From Phycisphaerae bacterium (GTDB lineage: Bacteria; Planctomycetota; Phycisphaerae; UBA1845), in assembly GCA_021604825.1 (NCBI GenBank), contig BQJS01000128.1, positions 1 to 14,047 of the forward strand: DNA of 14,047 nucleotides, written 5' to 3'. This document shows, in pieces, positions 1 to 7,376 of this stretch (position 1 is the first letter of the stretch; every line of letters starts with the position of its first letter). A model generated the notes under the pieces. That model was not told the DNA's origin and did no database searches. It saw only the letters and a program-made list of their open reading frames with translations. A program made the translations under genes and the position numbers.

Positions 1-1164
1 GGCGCCGCACAGCGCGAATACATCGTCGAGATGCTCATCGAACCGAACTGCCCGCTGATCGGCAAGAGTGTGCAAGATGCCGGACTGCGTCACTTGCCGG
101 GTTTGTTTCTCATCGAAATCGATCGCCAGGGCGAGGTGATCACGCCGGTGTCGCCATCCGACAGACTGCAAGAGGGCGATCGTCTGGTCTTTACCGGCCT
201 CGTCAGCACAATCGTTGACCTGCAGCGCATCCCCGGATTGGTTCCCGGTGTGGAATCACATTACGACGTGTCCGACGCCAGCCGAGGTTCCCGTCGCCTC
301 TGCGAAGCTGTGGTCAGCAGTTCTTTCCCCGAGTTAGGCCGCACCGTTCGGCATTCAAACTTTCGCACGCGCTACGACGCGGTGGTCGTCGCGGTGCATC
401 GTCATGGAGAACGCATCGAGCAAAAAATCGGCGACGTCATCCTCCACCCCGGCGACACGCTGCTCCTGCAAGCCGGGAGGCACTTTGAACGTACGTTTCG
501 AGGCAGTAGCGATTTTTACCTCGTTTCGGAAGTGCGCGACAGCGGCTTGGTTCGCCACGAACGTGCATGGATCGCGATAGGCATATTGTTCTTGTTGGTC
601 GGCTTGTTGACTTGGAATACCCTGTCGACAGCCGTTTCCGCTCTCATCGCCGGGGCACTGATGGTACTGACCCGTTGCGTATCCGTGGGTGTCGCCCGTC
701 GAGCGGTGGACTGGCAAGTACTCGTCGTCATTGCGATGGCGCTGGGTTTCGGTCAAGCCATCCACGAGTCGGGTCTGGACGCCGTACTTGCGAGCAGCAT
801 TGAACGCATCGGCGGAAACATCGCTGGTCCAATTGGCGTTCTTGTCGGCATCTATTTGCTCACCAATATTTTGACCGAACTAATTTCGCATATTGGGGCG
901 GCAGCGCTGATGTTTCCGATTGCGATGGTGACAGCGCAAGAAATGGGCGTGGGTGCAGAGCCCTTTGTGATTGCGATCGCCATTGCGGCGTCGGCCAGCT
1001 TCGCAACACCGGTGGGTTATCAAACAAACCTGATGGTCTACGGTCCAGGAGGTTACCGCTTTGCAGACTTCCTGAGGGTGGGGATCCCGATGAATCTCTT
1101 GGTCATGATCGTGGCGATGCTCATCATTCCAACGGTCTGGCCGATCACCGCACTTCCACAATAG
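1..1164 (+). CDS. SLC13-family permease with RCK_C (TrkA-C) domains, 5'-truncated by window edge
   Basis: The reading frame is open from base 1, so the gene starts upstream; the first in-frame ATG (31) is internal because the preceding codons already read as RCK_C sequence. Counting residues from base 1, two RCK_C-like regulatory domains lie at about 10-70 and 99-160, followed by a block of about six hydrophobic segments from about 190 to the C terminus. The signature TPVGYQTNLMVYGPGGYRF near residues 336-354 is typical of the second half of long bacterial SLC13/DASS transporters, which move anions such as sulfate or dicarboxylates with a cation across the inner membrane. The paired first-half motif, normally with two Asn before AAA, reads SHIGAAALMFP here (from about residue 296), which is unusual. 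Substrate cannot be read from sequence. It converges on the response-regulator gene, with 9 bases between stop codons. Confidence 0.88.
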   Translation, partial: GAAQREYIVEMLIEPNCPLIGKSVQDAGLRHLPGLFLIEIDRQGEVITPVSPSDRLQEGDRLVFTGLVSTIVDLQRIPGLVPGVESHYDVSDASRGSRRLCEAVVSSSFPELGRTVRHSNFRTRYDAVVVAVHRHGERIEQKIGDVILHPGDTLLLQAGRHFERTFRGSSDFYLVSEVRDSGLVRHERAWIAIGILFLLVGLLTWNTLSTAVSALIAGALMVLTRCVSVGVARRAVDWQVLVVIAMALGFGQAIHESGLDAVLASSIERIGGNIAGPIGVLVGIYLLTNILTELISHIGAAALMFPIAMVTAQEMGVGAEPFVIAIAIAASASFATPVGYQTNLMVYGPGGYRFADFLRVGIPMNLLVMIVAMLIIPTVWPITALPQ

Positions 1165-1173
1165 GTCGCGTAC

Positions 1174-1854
1174 TTACGGGATAAACTTGTAACCGACGCT
1201 ATGCACCGTAATGATGTGCTGCGGATGCTTCGGATCTTTTTCGATCTTCCGCCGCAAGCTGACAATATGGTTGTCGACGGTACGGTTGGCCGGAAACGCT
1301 GACAATCCCCAGATGACATCGAGCAAGTTATTGCGCTCGACGGGTTGCTCGGCGTGTTCGATGAGCATCTTGAGGATCTCAATTTCAAAGTGCCCGAGGT
1401 TGAATGTTTCTTCACCCTTGACCACTTTGCCTTTGACCAGGTCGACTTCGGCAATCCCGATGTGTACCATCTTGGCGACCGAAGACGCTGAACCGCTGCG
1501 ACGTAGGGCGGCTTTGATGCGGGCCAACACTTCGCGAACGCTGAACGGTTTGGTGATGTAGTCGTCCGCTCCAACTTCCAACCCGCGAACCACATCGATT
1601 TCCTGGCTCTTGGCCGTCAGCATGAGAATCGGCACGGTGAAGCCCGCGTCGCGAACCATCTTGCAGACCTCCAAGCCGTCGCGCTTGGGCATCATGACAT
1701 CGAGCAGGATCAGATCGGGACGCTCGGAGTTGGCTTTCTCCAGCGCTTCCTCTCCGTCGGCGGCGACGATGACCTCGTAGCCCTCGAATTGGAGATTGTC
1801 GCGCAATCCCATGGCCATATCCGGCTCATCCTCGGCGATCAGAATTCGATGCAT
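1174..1854 (-). CDS. OmpR/PhoB-family DNA-binding response regulator
   Basis: 226-residue cytoplasmic transcription regulator. The receiver domain (about 1-120) has acidic residues E8, D9 and E10, phospho-acceptor D52 in LLDVMMP, T80 and K102, so all receiver residues are present. The winged-helix DNA-binding domain (about 128-226) ends in the typical RTVDNHIVSLRRKI and VHSVGYKF segments. ATG at 1854 was chosen because MHRILIAEDE is the normal start of the receiver fold and a GGAG lies 7 bases upstream; the open frame extends to 2025 but that extension does not look like protein. The ATG lies inside the 3' end of the kinase gene (29-base overlap), so the two are one transcript and probably translationally coupled. 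Full family length. The regulon is unknown; PhoB-like by architecture only. Confidence 0.95.
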   Translation of the reverse strand: MHRILIAEDEPDMAMGLRDNLQFEGYEVIVAADGEEALEKANSERPDLILLDVMMPKRDGLEVCKMVRDAGFTVPILMLTAKSQEIDVVRGLEVGADDYITKPFSVREVLARIKAALRRSGSASSVAKMVHIGIAEVDLVKGKVVKGEETFNLGHFEIEILKMLIEHAEQPVERNNLLDVIWGLSAFPANRTVDNHIVSLRRKIEKDPKHPQHIITVHSVGYKFIP

Positions 1855-3454
1855 CGTTGTTCTCCATGAGGGTTGTCGCTCCCGCTTGAGGCAAGAATAT
1901 ACGGAAAGTACTCCCTTTGACCAGCCTAGACTCGACGTCCACGATACCATGGTGGGCGTCGACGATGTGCTTGACCAACGCCAGGCCAAGTCCCGCACCC
2001 CGCCTCGCCCGCACCAGATCGTCATTCGCCCGGTAGAAATCGGTAAATAGGTGGTTGCGATCCTCCGGTTTGATACCGATGCCCCGGTCGCTCACACTGA
2101 TCAAAACGCCATGCCCACCACGCCGGGTCTCCACAGATACGTCGATCCCCAGAAAGCGGTCGTCCCCATCCGAATACTTCATGGCGTTGTTAATCAGATT
2201 GATCAAGGCTTGGGCCACCGCATCGCGATCGCATTGAATCAGCGGCAGATCCTCACCAATGATGAGTTGATGCTCGAATTTCTCGTGATCAAGTTGAAGC
2301 AGATACGCTTCGTAGGTTTCCTTGACGAGCGCGGCGACGTCGCATTCCACCATCGTGTAGCGTTTTCGGCCAGCATCGATCCGCGCGAAGTCGAGAATGT
2401 TGTTGATCAAGTGGGTCAACCGGCTGCTCTCTCGGGTGATGATCTCATAGTATTCCCGCCGCTTGTCGTCGGAATTAACCCGTCCTGAAAGCAGCGTCTC
2501 GCCAAACAATCGAATCAATGCGAGCGGCGTCTTCAATTCGTGGGAAACGTCGGCGACAAACGATTGCTTCATCCGCGACAACGCCAGCTCTCGATTAAAC
2601 ACCCGCCACATCGCCCACATCACACCGGTCAGGGCTGTCATGACCAAGACCGTACCCACGATGAAGTAGATCGTTTGACGCTGCACCAGTTTGTGCTGCG
2701 CGCGAATGAGATGCTTACTGGGCGTTAACTCGACGAATGGAACGGCTGGCGCGAGGTTTTCGACCCAATGGGTACTGACCGCATCATCGTCATCTTGATT
2801 CACGCTAACGCGATGCGAAAACTGTGCGGGCGAGGTAGCTGGCTCCACAACTTCCGAGATGAATTTATCCAGATTCACCCGGGCTGCCACGACAGTCGGG
2901 CCATTCGCCCCCTGCATGTCCGTGGCATAAGCGATGATCACCGGTGCCCCAGACTCAACATCGTGGATGAATTCAACCGACTTGGACTGCGTATCGAATT
3001 GAGCGGTCAATAGCGGAGGGAACAAACGGGCCATGATCGAAGCCTGGGCCAAGTCACCTTTTTGCGCCTGGCCCGTCAAACTTGGGGTTCGTTCCCACAG
3101 ATTATCCGCGGACCGCCGCCAGATGATGATCGTTGACGTTGAATCGAACATGTAAACTTCGTCCACCCACTCGGGCGGTCGCTTGGACCCAAAGGGTGGG
3201 AGTTTCAAACTGGACCGCCAGTTGACGGAAATGTTCTCCAGCACGTCTTCGAGTCTCAATTCGACCTGCTTGTTGATCTCAGCCCGAACAAGACGGGCTG
3301 CGGGCCGAAGATCGTTGATCCGTTGCGACGCAAGGAGTTGGGTCTGGCGGATGGCCAGCACCATCCCGAAACCGGCAAGCACCAGCGTGATGGTCACGAC
3401 GCCAATCCCCGCGACCGTCCACGCGGTTAATCTGGTTCTGTCCTGATCAGCCAT
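1826..3454 (-). CDS. Membrane-bound sensor histidine kinase
   Basis: 542-residue inner-membrane sensor kinase, partner of the response regulator that overlaps its 3' end. TM1 is at about 9-35, an extracytoplasmic sensor region of about 225 residues follows (36-260), and TM2 is at about 261-284. The HisKA domain has the H-box SHELKTP with phospho-acceptor H305. The HATPase_c domain shows the N-box NLINNAMKYS (419-428), G1 DRGIGI (456-461) and G2 GAGLGLALVKH (486-496). No HAMP domain is evident between TM2 and the H-box, as in PhoR- or ResE-like simple kinases. The sensor region is not recognised, so the signal is unknown. ATG at 3454 is preferred over an upstream TTG at 3511 because TM1 follows directly; no good ribosome binding site is visible. 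A polar tail of about 20 residues follows the ATPase fold and carries the Shine-Dalgarno of the next gene. Confidence 0.93.
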   Translation of the reverse strand: MADQDRTRLTAWTVAGIGVVTITLVLAGFGMVLAIRQTQLLASQRINDLRPAARLVRAEINKQVELRLEDVLENISVNWRSSLKLPPFGSKRPPEWVDEVYMFDSTSTIIIWRRSADNLWERTPSLTGQAQKGDLAQASIMARLFPPLLTAQFDTQSKSVEFIHDVESGAPVIIAYATDMQGANGPTVVAARVNLDKFISEVVEPATSPAQFSHRVSVNQDDDDAVSTHWVENLAPAVPFVELTPSKHLIRAQHKLVQRQTIYFIVGTVLVMTALTGVMWAMWRVFNRELALSRMKQSFVADVSHELKTPLALIRLFGETLLSGRVNSDDKRREYYEIITRESSRLTHLINNILDFARIDAGRKRYTMVECDVAALVKETYEAYLLQLDHEKFEHQLIIGEDLPLIQCDRDAVAQALINLINNAMKYSDGDDRFLGIDVSVETRRGGHGVLISVSDRGIGIKPEDRNHLFTDFYRANDDLVRARRGAGLGLALVKHIVDAHHGIVDVESRLVKGSTFRIFLPQAGATTLMENNDASNSDRRG

Positions 3455-3511
3455 CCATGCATGATAACACGATACGAACCGACAGGCTCGGACCGCTTTC
3501 GATTCGATCAA

Positions 3512-3531
3512 CGACGTGATTGGACACGTCG
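3512..3531. promoter_or_regulatory. Perfect 7-6-7 inverted repeat in the divergent promoter region (candidate operator)
   Basis: CGACGTG at 3512-3518 and CACGTCG at 3525-3531 form a perfect inverted repeat around a 6-base spacer. A second pair, GATTCGA (3501-3507) and TCGAATC (3529-3535), overlaps it. It lies between the kinase gene and mrp and covers the -35 element of the best mrp promoter candidate, which fits a repressor site. No T-tract follows, so it is not an intrinsic terminator. Binding is inferred only. Confidence 0.35.
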
Positions 3532-3548
3532 AATCAGGCCACTATATT
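3520..3548 (+). promoter_or_regulatory. Candidate sigma70-type promoter for mrp
   Basis: TTGGAC (3520-3525), a 17-base spacer and TATATT (3543-3548) match 3 of 6 and 5 of 6 consensus bases. Transcription would start near 3555, giving a leader of about 75 bases before the mrp start. The ATATTCC of the -10 region is repeated at 3563-3569. Read by eye only; promoters of this lineage are poorly defined. Confidence 0.3.
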
Positions 3549-3574
3549 CCGGTGTCTGTTCGATATTCCAACGT

Positions 3575-3586
3575 CTGATCGATCAG
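3575..3586. repeat. 12-bp perfect palindrome in the mrp leader
   Basis: CTGATCGATCAG is fully self-complementary, and a second palindrome, ATGACGTCAT, lies at 3601-3610 just before the mrp ribosome binding site. Both would be in the untranslated leader if the promoter above is right. A 12-base palindrome is expected a few times by chance in a window of this size, so only the clustering with the dyad at 3512-3531 makes it worth recording. Confidence 0.3.
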
Positions 3587-3629
3587 CCAACCTGATGGTG
3601 ATGACGTCATTCAAAGGGAGTACCCCGGC

Positions 3630-4484
3630 ATGTCCGACCCACAACCCATACCCCGTCCTGGTCGAGTCCCGTCGTTGGCCAACGTCAAGAACATCGTCGC
3701 AGTCGGTGCCGGTAAGGGCGGTGTGGGCAAGAGTACGCTCGCGGGCCTGTTGGCGGTTGGGTTGAATCGTAGCGGCATGAAAGTTGGGTTGCTCGACGCA
3801 GATATTTATGGCCCCTCCATTCCGACACTCATGGGTGTCGGCGGACAGCACCCCAAGGTCGACGAAGCCCGCAAGATGATGATTCCCGTGGATGCCAAGG
3901 GGATCAAAGTCATCAGCGTTGGATTCATGATCGACCCGAATGAAGCCGTCGTCTGGCGCGGTCCGATGGTGCACGGCCTGCTCAAACAATTCCTGGAGCA
4001 GGTGGACTGGGGCGAGTTGGATTACTTGATCGTCGACCTGCCGCCGGGCACCGGTGATGTGGCGCTGACGCTGGCCCAATCGATCCCGATGACCGGCGCG
4101 GTCGTCGTATGTACGCCTCAGGATCTAGCGTTGCAAGACGCCAAGCGGGCGCTAAAAATGTATCAAACGCTCAACGTGCCAGTGCTTGGCATTGTTGAAA
4201 ACATGAGCTACTACCTCTGCCCGAAATGCGGCAACCGCGACGAGATTTTCGACAACGGTGGGGCGGAAGAAGCGGCAACGGCATTGAGCGTGCCATTTCT
4301 CGGTGCAGTTCCACTCAACGCATCGGTACGATTGTCCGCAGATTCCGGCCAACTTGACGACAACTTCGTCGGGTCGCAAGACAAAGTAACGGCTGCTCTG
4401 GATGGGTTGATCGGGTCATTTTGCGGTGAAGTGGAATCCGTCAACGCGAAGTCGGACGGCGCTCCGACATTGACGATTGAATAA
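3630..4484 (+). CDS. mrp: Mrp/NBP35 (ApbC)-family Fe-S cluster carrier P-loop ATPase
   Basis: 284-residue cytoplasmic protein expected to bind a bridging Fe-S cluster as a dimer and pass it to apo-proteins. The deviant Walker A motif GKGGVGKST is at 28-36, with DADIYGPSIP (56-65), the switch II-like DLPPGTGD (136-143) and the metal-binding CPKC pair (C197, C200) all in place. The N-terminal MIP18/DUF59 domain found in longer Mrp/ApbC proteins is absent; only a short Pro-rich lead (1-18) precedes the P-loop domain. The start is supported by AAGGGAG at 3614-3620, 9 bases before the ATG. First gene of a same-strand run ending in nth, whose product carries a 4Fe-4S cluster; that link is suggestive only. 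A ParA/MinD partitioning protein is less likely because of GPSIP and CPKC. Confidence 0.95.
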   Translation: MSDPQPIPRPGRVPSLANVKNIVAVGAGKGGVGKSTLAGLLAVGLNRSGMKVGLLDADIYGPSIPTLMGVGGQHPKVDEARKMMIPVDAKGIKVISVGFMIDPNEAVVWRGPMVHGLLKQFLEQVDWGELDYLIVDLPPGTGDVALTLAQSIPMTGAVVVCTPQDLALQDAKRALKMYQTLNVPVLGIVENMSYYLCPKCGNRDEIFDNGGAEEAATALSVPFLGAVPLNASVRLSADSGQLDDNFVGSQDKVTAALDGLIGSFCGEVESVNAKSDGAPTLTIE

Positions 4485-4522
4485 ACCGTTACGTCGAAAC
4501 TTGGAGATGCCAAACCACATTC

Positions 4523-5380
4523 ATGCCTGATCGAATCGACCAATTTGAGTCTGTGTTCAAAGCCGCAGAAAAGGCTCGCTATCATTACGACCCGCCGCTG
4601 CTTGACCGAGTTGTGGTGTTGGTTGATACACCAAAGGCGGATTCAAGTGCGTACGTCGAGACCGTTCGGGCATTCCTGAAGACCAGCAACATCGAACCGG
4701 ATAATTTTCAGATCTTGGGGTCAGAGGATTTTACGGGCATCCAGCAGATGCTTGCGACGGTCCACACGGCATCTCCGAATTTGATCATTACCCACCGCCA
4801 CCTGCACCTGAATCGCGAAGAACTCGAACACAGTCTCGGAACGTATCTCGATACGCTATTGCAGGGGACGAACATCCCCGTCCTGGTGACGCCGAGTCCA
4901 GAAGCTGATGGTTCGCTCAAACCGCTCGAAGTGGCTCACGATGTATTGGTGATGACCGATCATCTGATCGACGATCCGAAGAGTATCAATTACGGCGTTC
5001 GATTCGTCGCACGGGGCGGGAGCGTGCATCTTTGTCATATCGAAGACGATGCAGTGTTTCAGAAGTACATCGCGTTAATTGAGCGGATTCCCGAGATTGA
5101 AACTGACGTCGCACGTGAGAAACTGCGCGCCAAGCTCTTGCAGCTACCCTCTGATTATATTGCTTCATGCATCGACGCGTTGAAGTCTGAGACCATTGAC
5201 GCAAGAATCAACCCGATCGTGCGTCTCGGCCATCGCGTGACCGACTACCATCAACTCATTGATGAACACGAAGGCGATCTGCTCGTCTGCAACACGAGCG
5301 ACCCCGAAGACCTGGCAATCCACCCCATGGCCTACGCGATCGCACTCGAATTCCGAAATCAACCCTTGCTCCTTCTCTAA
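4523..5380 (+). CDS. UspA-fold (universal stress-like) protein, probable tandem domain
   Basis: 285-residue soluble protein with no signal peptide or TM segment. The alternating pattern suggests two UspA-like alpha/beta domains. The first, about 28-125, runs from RVVVLVD through SPNLIITHR to TNIPVLVTPSPEAD. The second, about 137-285, runs from HDVLVMTD through GSVHLCHIEDD to GDLLVCNTS and the C-terminal QPLLLL strand. The ATP-binding loop of nucleotide-binding Usp proteins (GxxG followed by GS or GT) is missing from both halves, so a non-ATP-binding role is inferred. It lies 38 bases after mrp and 21 bases before an NhaD-like transporter gene; Usp domains often accompany or fuse to ion antiporters, so it may modulate that transporter. 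GGAG sits 16 bases before the ATG, too far for an ideal site. The family assignment rests on fold pattern, not a strong motif. Confidence 0.7.
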   Translation: MPDRIDQFESVFKAAEKARYHYDPPLLDRVVVLVDTPKADSSAYVETVRAFLKTSNIEPDNFQILGSEDFTGIQQMLATVHTASPNLIITHRHLHLNREELEHSLGTYLDTLLQGTNIPVLVTPSPEADGSLKPLEVAHDVLVMTDHLIDDPKSINYGVRFVARGGSVHLCHIEDDAVFQKYIALIERIPEIETDVAREKLRAKLLQLPSDYIASCIDALKSETIDARINPIVRLGHRVTDYHQLIDEHEGDLLVCNTSDPEDLAIHPMAYAIALEFRNQPLLLL

Positions 5381-5401
5381 CGGTCGCGACCCTGGGCTAA
5401 C

Positions 5402-6820
5402 ATGATTCAGAATCTCCAAACCATCTTGCTGGCGTCTGCCGACACCCACGCCGAACCGCACGTCTCGAGCGGTATCACGATTACGTTTGGCGTGCTGCTT
5501 TTGGCAATGGTCGGGTGCCTCGCGTTTGAGGAGAAACTGCATGCCAAGAAGTCGTTGATCACAGGCATTTTCGCGGTGATCTGCCTGCTTCTCGGCGAGA
5601 TTACCGGGATTCTGCCGAAGGAATCAATCGCCACCATCGGCAAACACACCATCCGCCTGCCCGTATACATTCCCGCGATCGACTGGGAAGTGATTGCCAT
5701 CATCATGGGGGCGTCGCTTTTTGTGGACGTAACCAGCAAGTCGGGCATCTTCAGTTGGATCGCCATCAAGCTGACCAAAGCTTCCGGCGGTGATCCGCTT
5801 AAACTGCTGATCTATTACGGCATTCTCACCGTCATCTTCTCAGCCGTCCTCAACAACGTCACCGCGATGATCATCATCGGATCGCTGACCACGGTGTCGC
5901 TCAAAAAACTCGGACGAAGCGACAAGCTGCTCGGCTTCTTGATCACCGAAGGATTGCTAACCAACGTTGGCGGTTTGCTCACGCTCATCAGTTCGGTGCC
6001 CAACATCATCGTCGGAAACAAAGCCGGCATCTCCTTCGTCACATTCTTTATCAAAGCCGCACCATTCGTCGTCATCGCAACGTTCGCCACGCTTTGGCTG
6101 GCCCGGTCGCGTTTTGGTGTCAAACGGTTGGAGACCGAGGGTGCAAGACAAGAGGCGGCGGACCGGGTGTCATCGTTCGACGAAAACGAGGGCATTCCAT
6201 CCAGGCGGTTTTTCGTTACGTCAGCGATAGCATTTGTGCTCTTGATCGCAGCGCTTTCAACGACCTCGATTCTGCCATACGTCCAAGACTTGGGCATGGG
6301 ATTTGTGGCGATGTCGTTCGCCGTTTTCATGTTGATTGCGTTTAAACACGAGGTCAACAAATTCTACGCGGCGCTCGACTGGGACTTGCTGGGCTTCTTT
6401 GCAAGTTTGTTCGTCGTCATCAATGTCATGGAACACGCCCTGGTCCTCGACGTGGTCGGCAAAGCGCTCGGGGCGTTGCTTGACCTTGGCGACACGCTGG
6501 GCACGGGAAGCCTGCTGGTTTCATCGGCGGTGGCCAGCAGCGTGACCGACAATATTCCACTGTCAGCGGTACTAGCGCAAATCCTGGGTAGCCATGACCC
6601 GGCGTATCCGGCCAGCTCTTCGGTGTGGTGGGCGGTTGTTTTTGGTGCGAATCTTGGTGGAAACCTGACACCGATCGGGTCGGCATCGACGCTCGTTGCG
6701 ATGACGGTGATCCATCGAAGCGAGATCAAGCTGAGCTTTGGCGGGTTCGTGAAAGCCGCATTGCCATTCGCATTGGTTCACTTGACGCTGGCAGTGGCGT
6801 ACGTACTGATTGTGCTATAA
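5402..6820 (+). CDS. ArsB/NhaD-type ion transporter (probable Na+/H+ antiporter)
   Basis: 472-residue polytopic inner-membrane protein of the IT superfamily with about 11-12 hydrophobic segments starting near residue 24. The two inverted halves show paired signature loops: LNNVTAMIIIG (150-160) with ISSVPNIIVG (197-206), and ASSVTDNIPLSAVL (378-391) with GANLGGNLTPIGSASTLVA (415-433). The DNIP and GGNLTPIG motifs are those of NhaD-like Na+/H+ antiporters and ArsB-like permeases. NhaD is favoured because no arsenic gene is nearby and a UspA-fold gene precedes it. A charged cytoplasmic loop at about 240-268 separates the halves. Start: the ATG lies 21 bases after the usp-like stop with only a weak ribosome binding site; the frame gives normal family length. 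Substrate specificity is not provable from sequence. Confidence 0.88.
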   Translation: MIQNLQTILLASADTHAEPHVSSGITITFGVLLLAMVGCLAFEEKLHAKKSLITGIFAVICLLLGEITGILPKESIATIGKHTIRLPVYIPAIDWEVIAIIMGASLFVDVTSKSGIFSWIAIKLTKASGGDPLKLLIYYGILTVIFSAVLNNVTAMIIIGSLTTVSLKKLGRSDKLLGFLITEGLLTNVGGLLTLISSVPNIIVGNKAGISFVTFFIKAAPFVVIATFATLWLARSRFGVKRLETEGARQEAADRVSSFDENEGIPSRRFFVTSAIAFVLLIAALSTTSILPYVQDLGMGFVAMSFAVFMLIAFKHEVNKFYAALDWDLLGFFASLFVVINVMEHALVLDVVGKALGALLDLGDTLGTGSLLVSSAVASSVTDNIPLSAVLAQILGSHDPAYPASSSVWWAVVFGANLGGNLTPIGSASTLVAMTVIHRSEIKLSFGGFVKAALPFALVHLTLAVAYVLIVL

Positions 6821-6841
6821 CTACTTCAGAGGTGTATGGAC

Positions 6842-7342
6842 ATGACCATTCCGGAACTGCTATGCGACCAAGTTCGCCGCACGCGCGAATGGACCGGCAT
6901 GCTGATTGCCGATTTGTCGGGCGAGGAATGGACGTTTCAACCCGCGCCAGGCATGGCCCACGCACTATGGCTTTGCGGGCACTTGGCCTCCGCGCAGGAA
7001 ACGCTGCTCTTCAATCGAACGCTGGATAAGAGTGTCCTTGAGACGGCGTTCAAAATGCATTTCCCGATCGGTTCACCTATCAAGTCGGCTGGCGAGTATG
7101 ATTGGCCCACCCCCGAAACCGTGCTGTCGAAAATGAAAGAGATGCAAGCTGCGTCGGAGGCGGCGATCCTCGAAATCGATGTTTCCATTCTTGGTGAACC
7201 CGCATACGGCAAAGACGGAAGCAAGCATCCGCATTACGATACGAAGGTCGGGGCAATCAGTCATATGACCCGTCACGAAGCGTTTCACGCGGGTCAATTG
7301 GCGTCGATTCGACGATTTCTAGGCAAAGAATTCCTTAGATAA
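6842..7342 (+). CDS. DinB-family putative metal-dependent protein
   Basis: A small four-helix-bundle protein of the DinB/YfiT type, 166 residues from this start. The three metal-ligand histidines typical of the fold are visible: one in LCGHLAS (H47) and two in MTRHEAFHAGQL (H145, H149). AGAGG at 6828-6832 is 9 bases from the ATG at 6842 but only 3 from the in-frame ATG at 6836, so 6842 is chosen; the difference is two residues. The family includes damage-inducible proteins of unknown activity and thiol-dependent S-transferases (bacillithiol or mycothiol type), so a transferase role is possible but not shown. It sits 21 bases after the transporter gene on the same strand. No signal peptide or TM segment. 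Confidence 0.85.
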   Translation: MTIPELLCDQVRRTREWTGMLIADLSGEEWTFQPAPGMAHALWLCGHLASAQETLLFNRTLDKSVLETAFKMHFPIGSPIKSAGEYDWPTPETVLSKMKEMQAASEAAILEIDVSILGEPAYGKDGSKHPHYDTKVGAISHMTRHEAFHAGQLASIRRFLGKEFLR

Positions 7343-7376
7343 TCCGAACATCATCAGCGGACTTGGTTTCTTGATC

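Noticed and set aside
1855..2025. 57-codon N-terminal extension of the response regulator
   Set aside because: It overlaps kinase HATPase_c coding sequence in another frame and is not protein-like; the receiver domain begins at MHRILIAEDE.
3534..4079. Antisense open frame over the mrp 5' half and its promoter region
   Set aside because: The translation is rich in His, Asp and Gln without a family pattern, and the plus-strand Mrp motifs are unambiguous.
5815..6360. Antisense open frame opposite the NhaD-like transporter
   Set aside because: A Ser/Ala/Met-rich translation mirroring a membrane gene; no ribosome binding site or recognisable motif.
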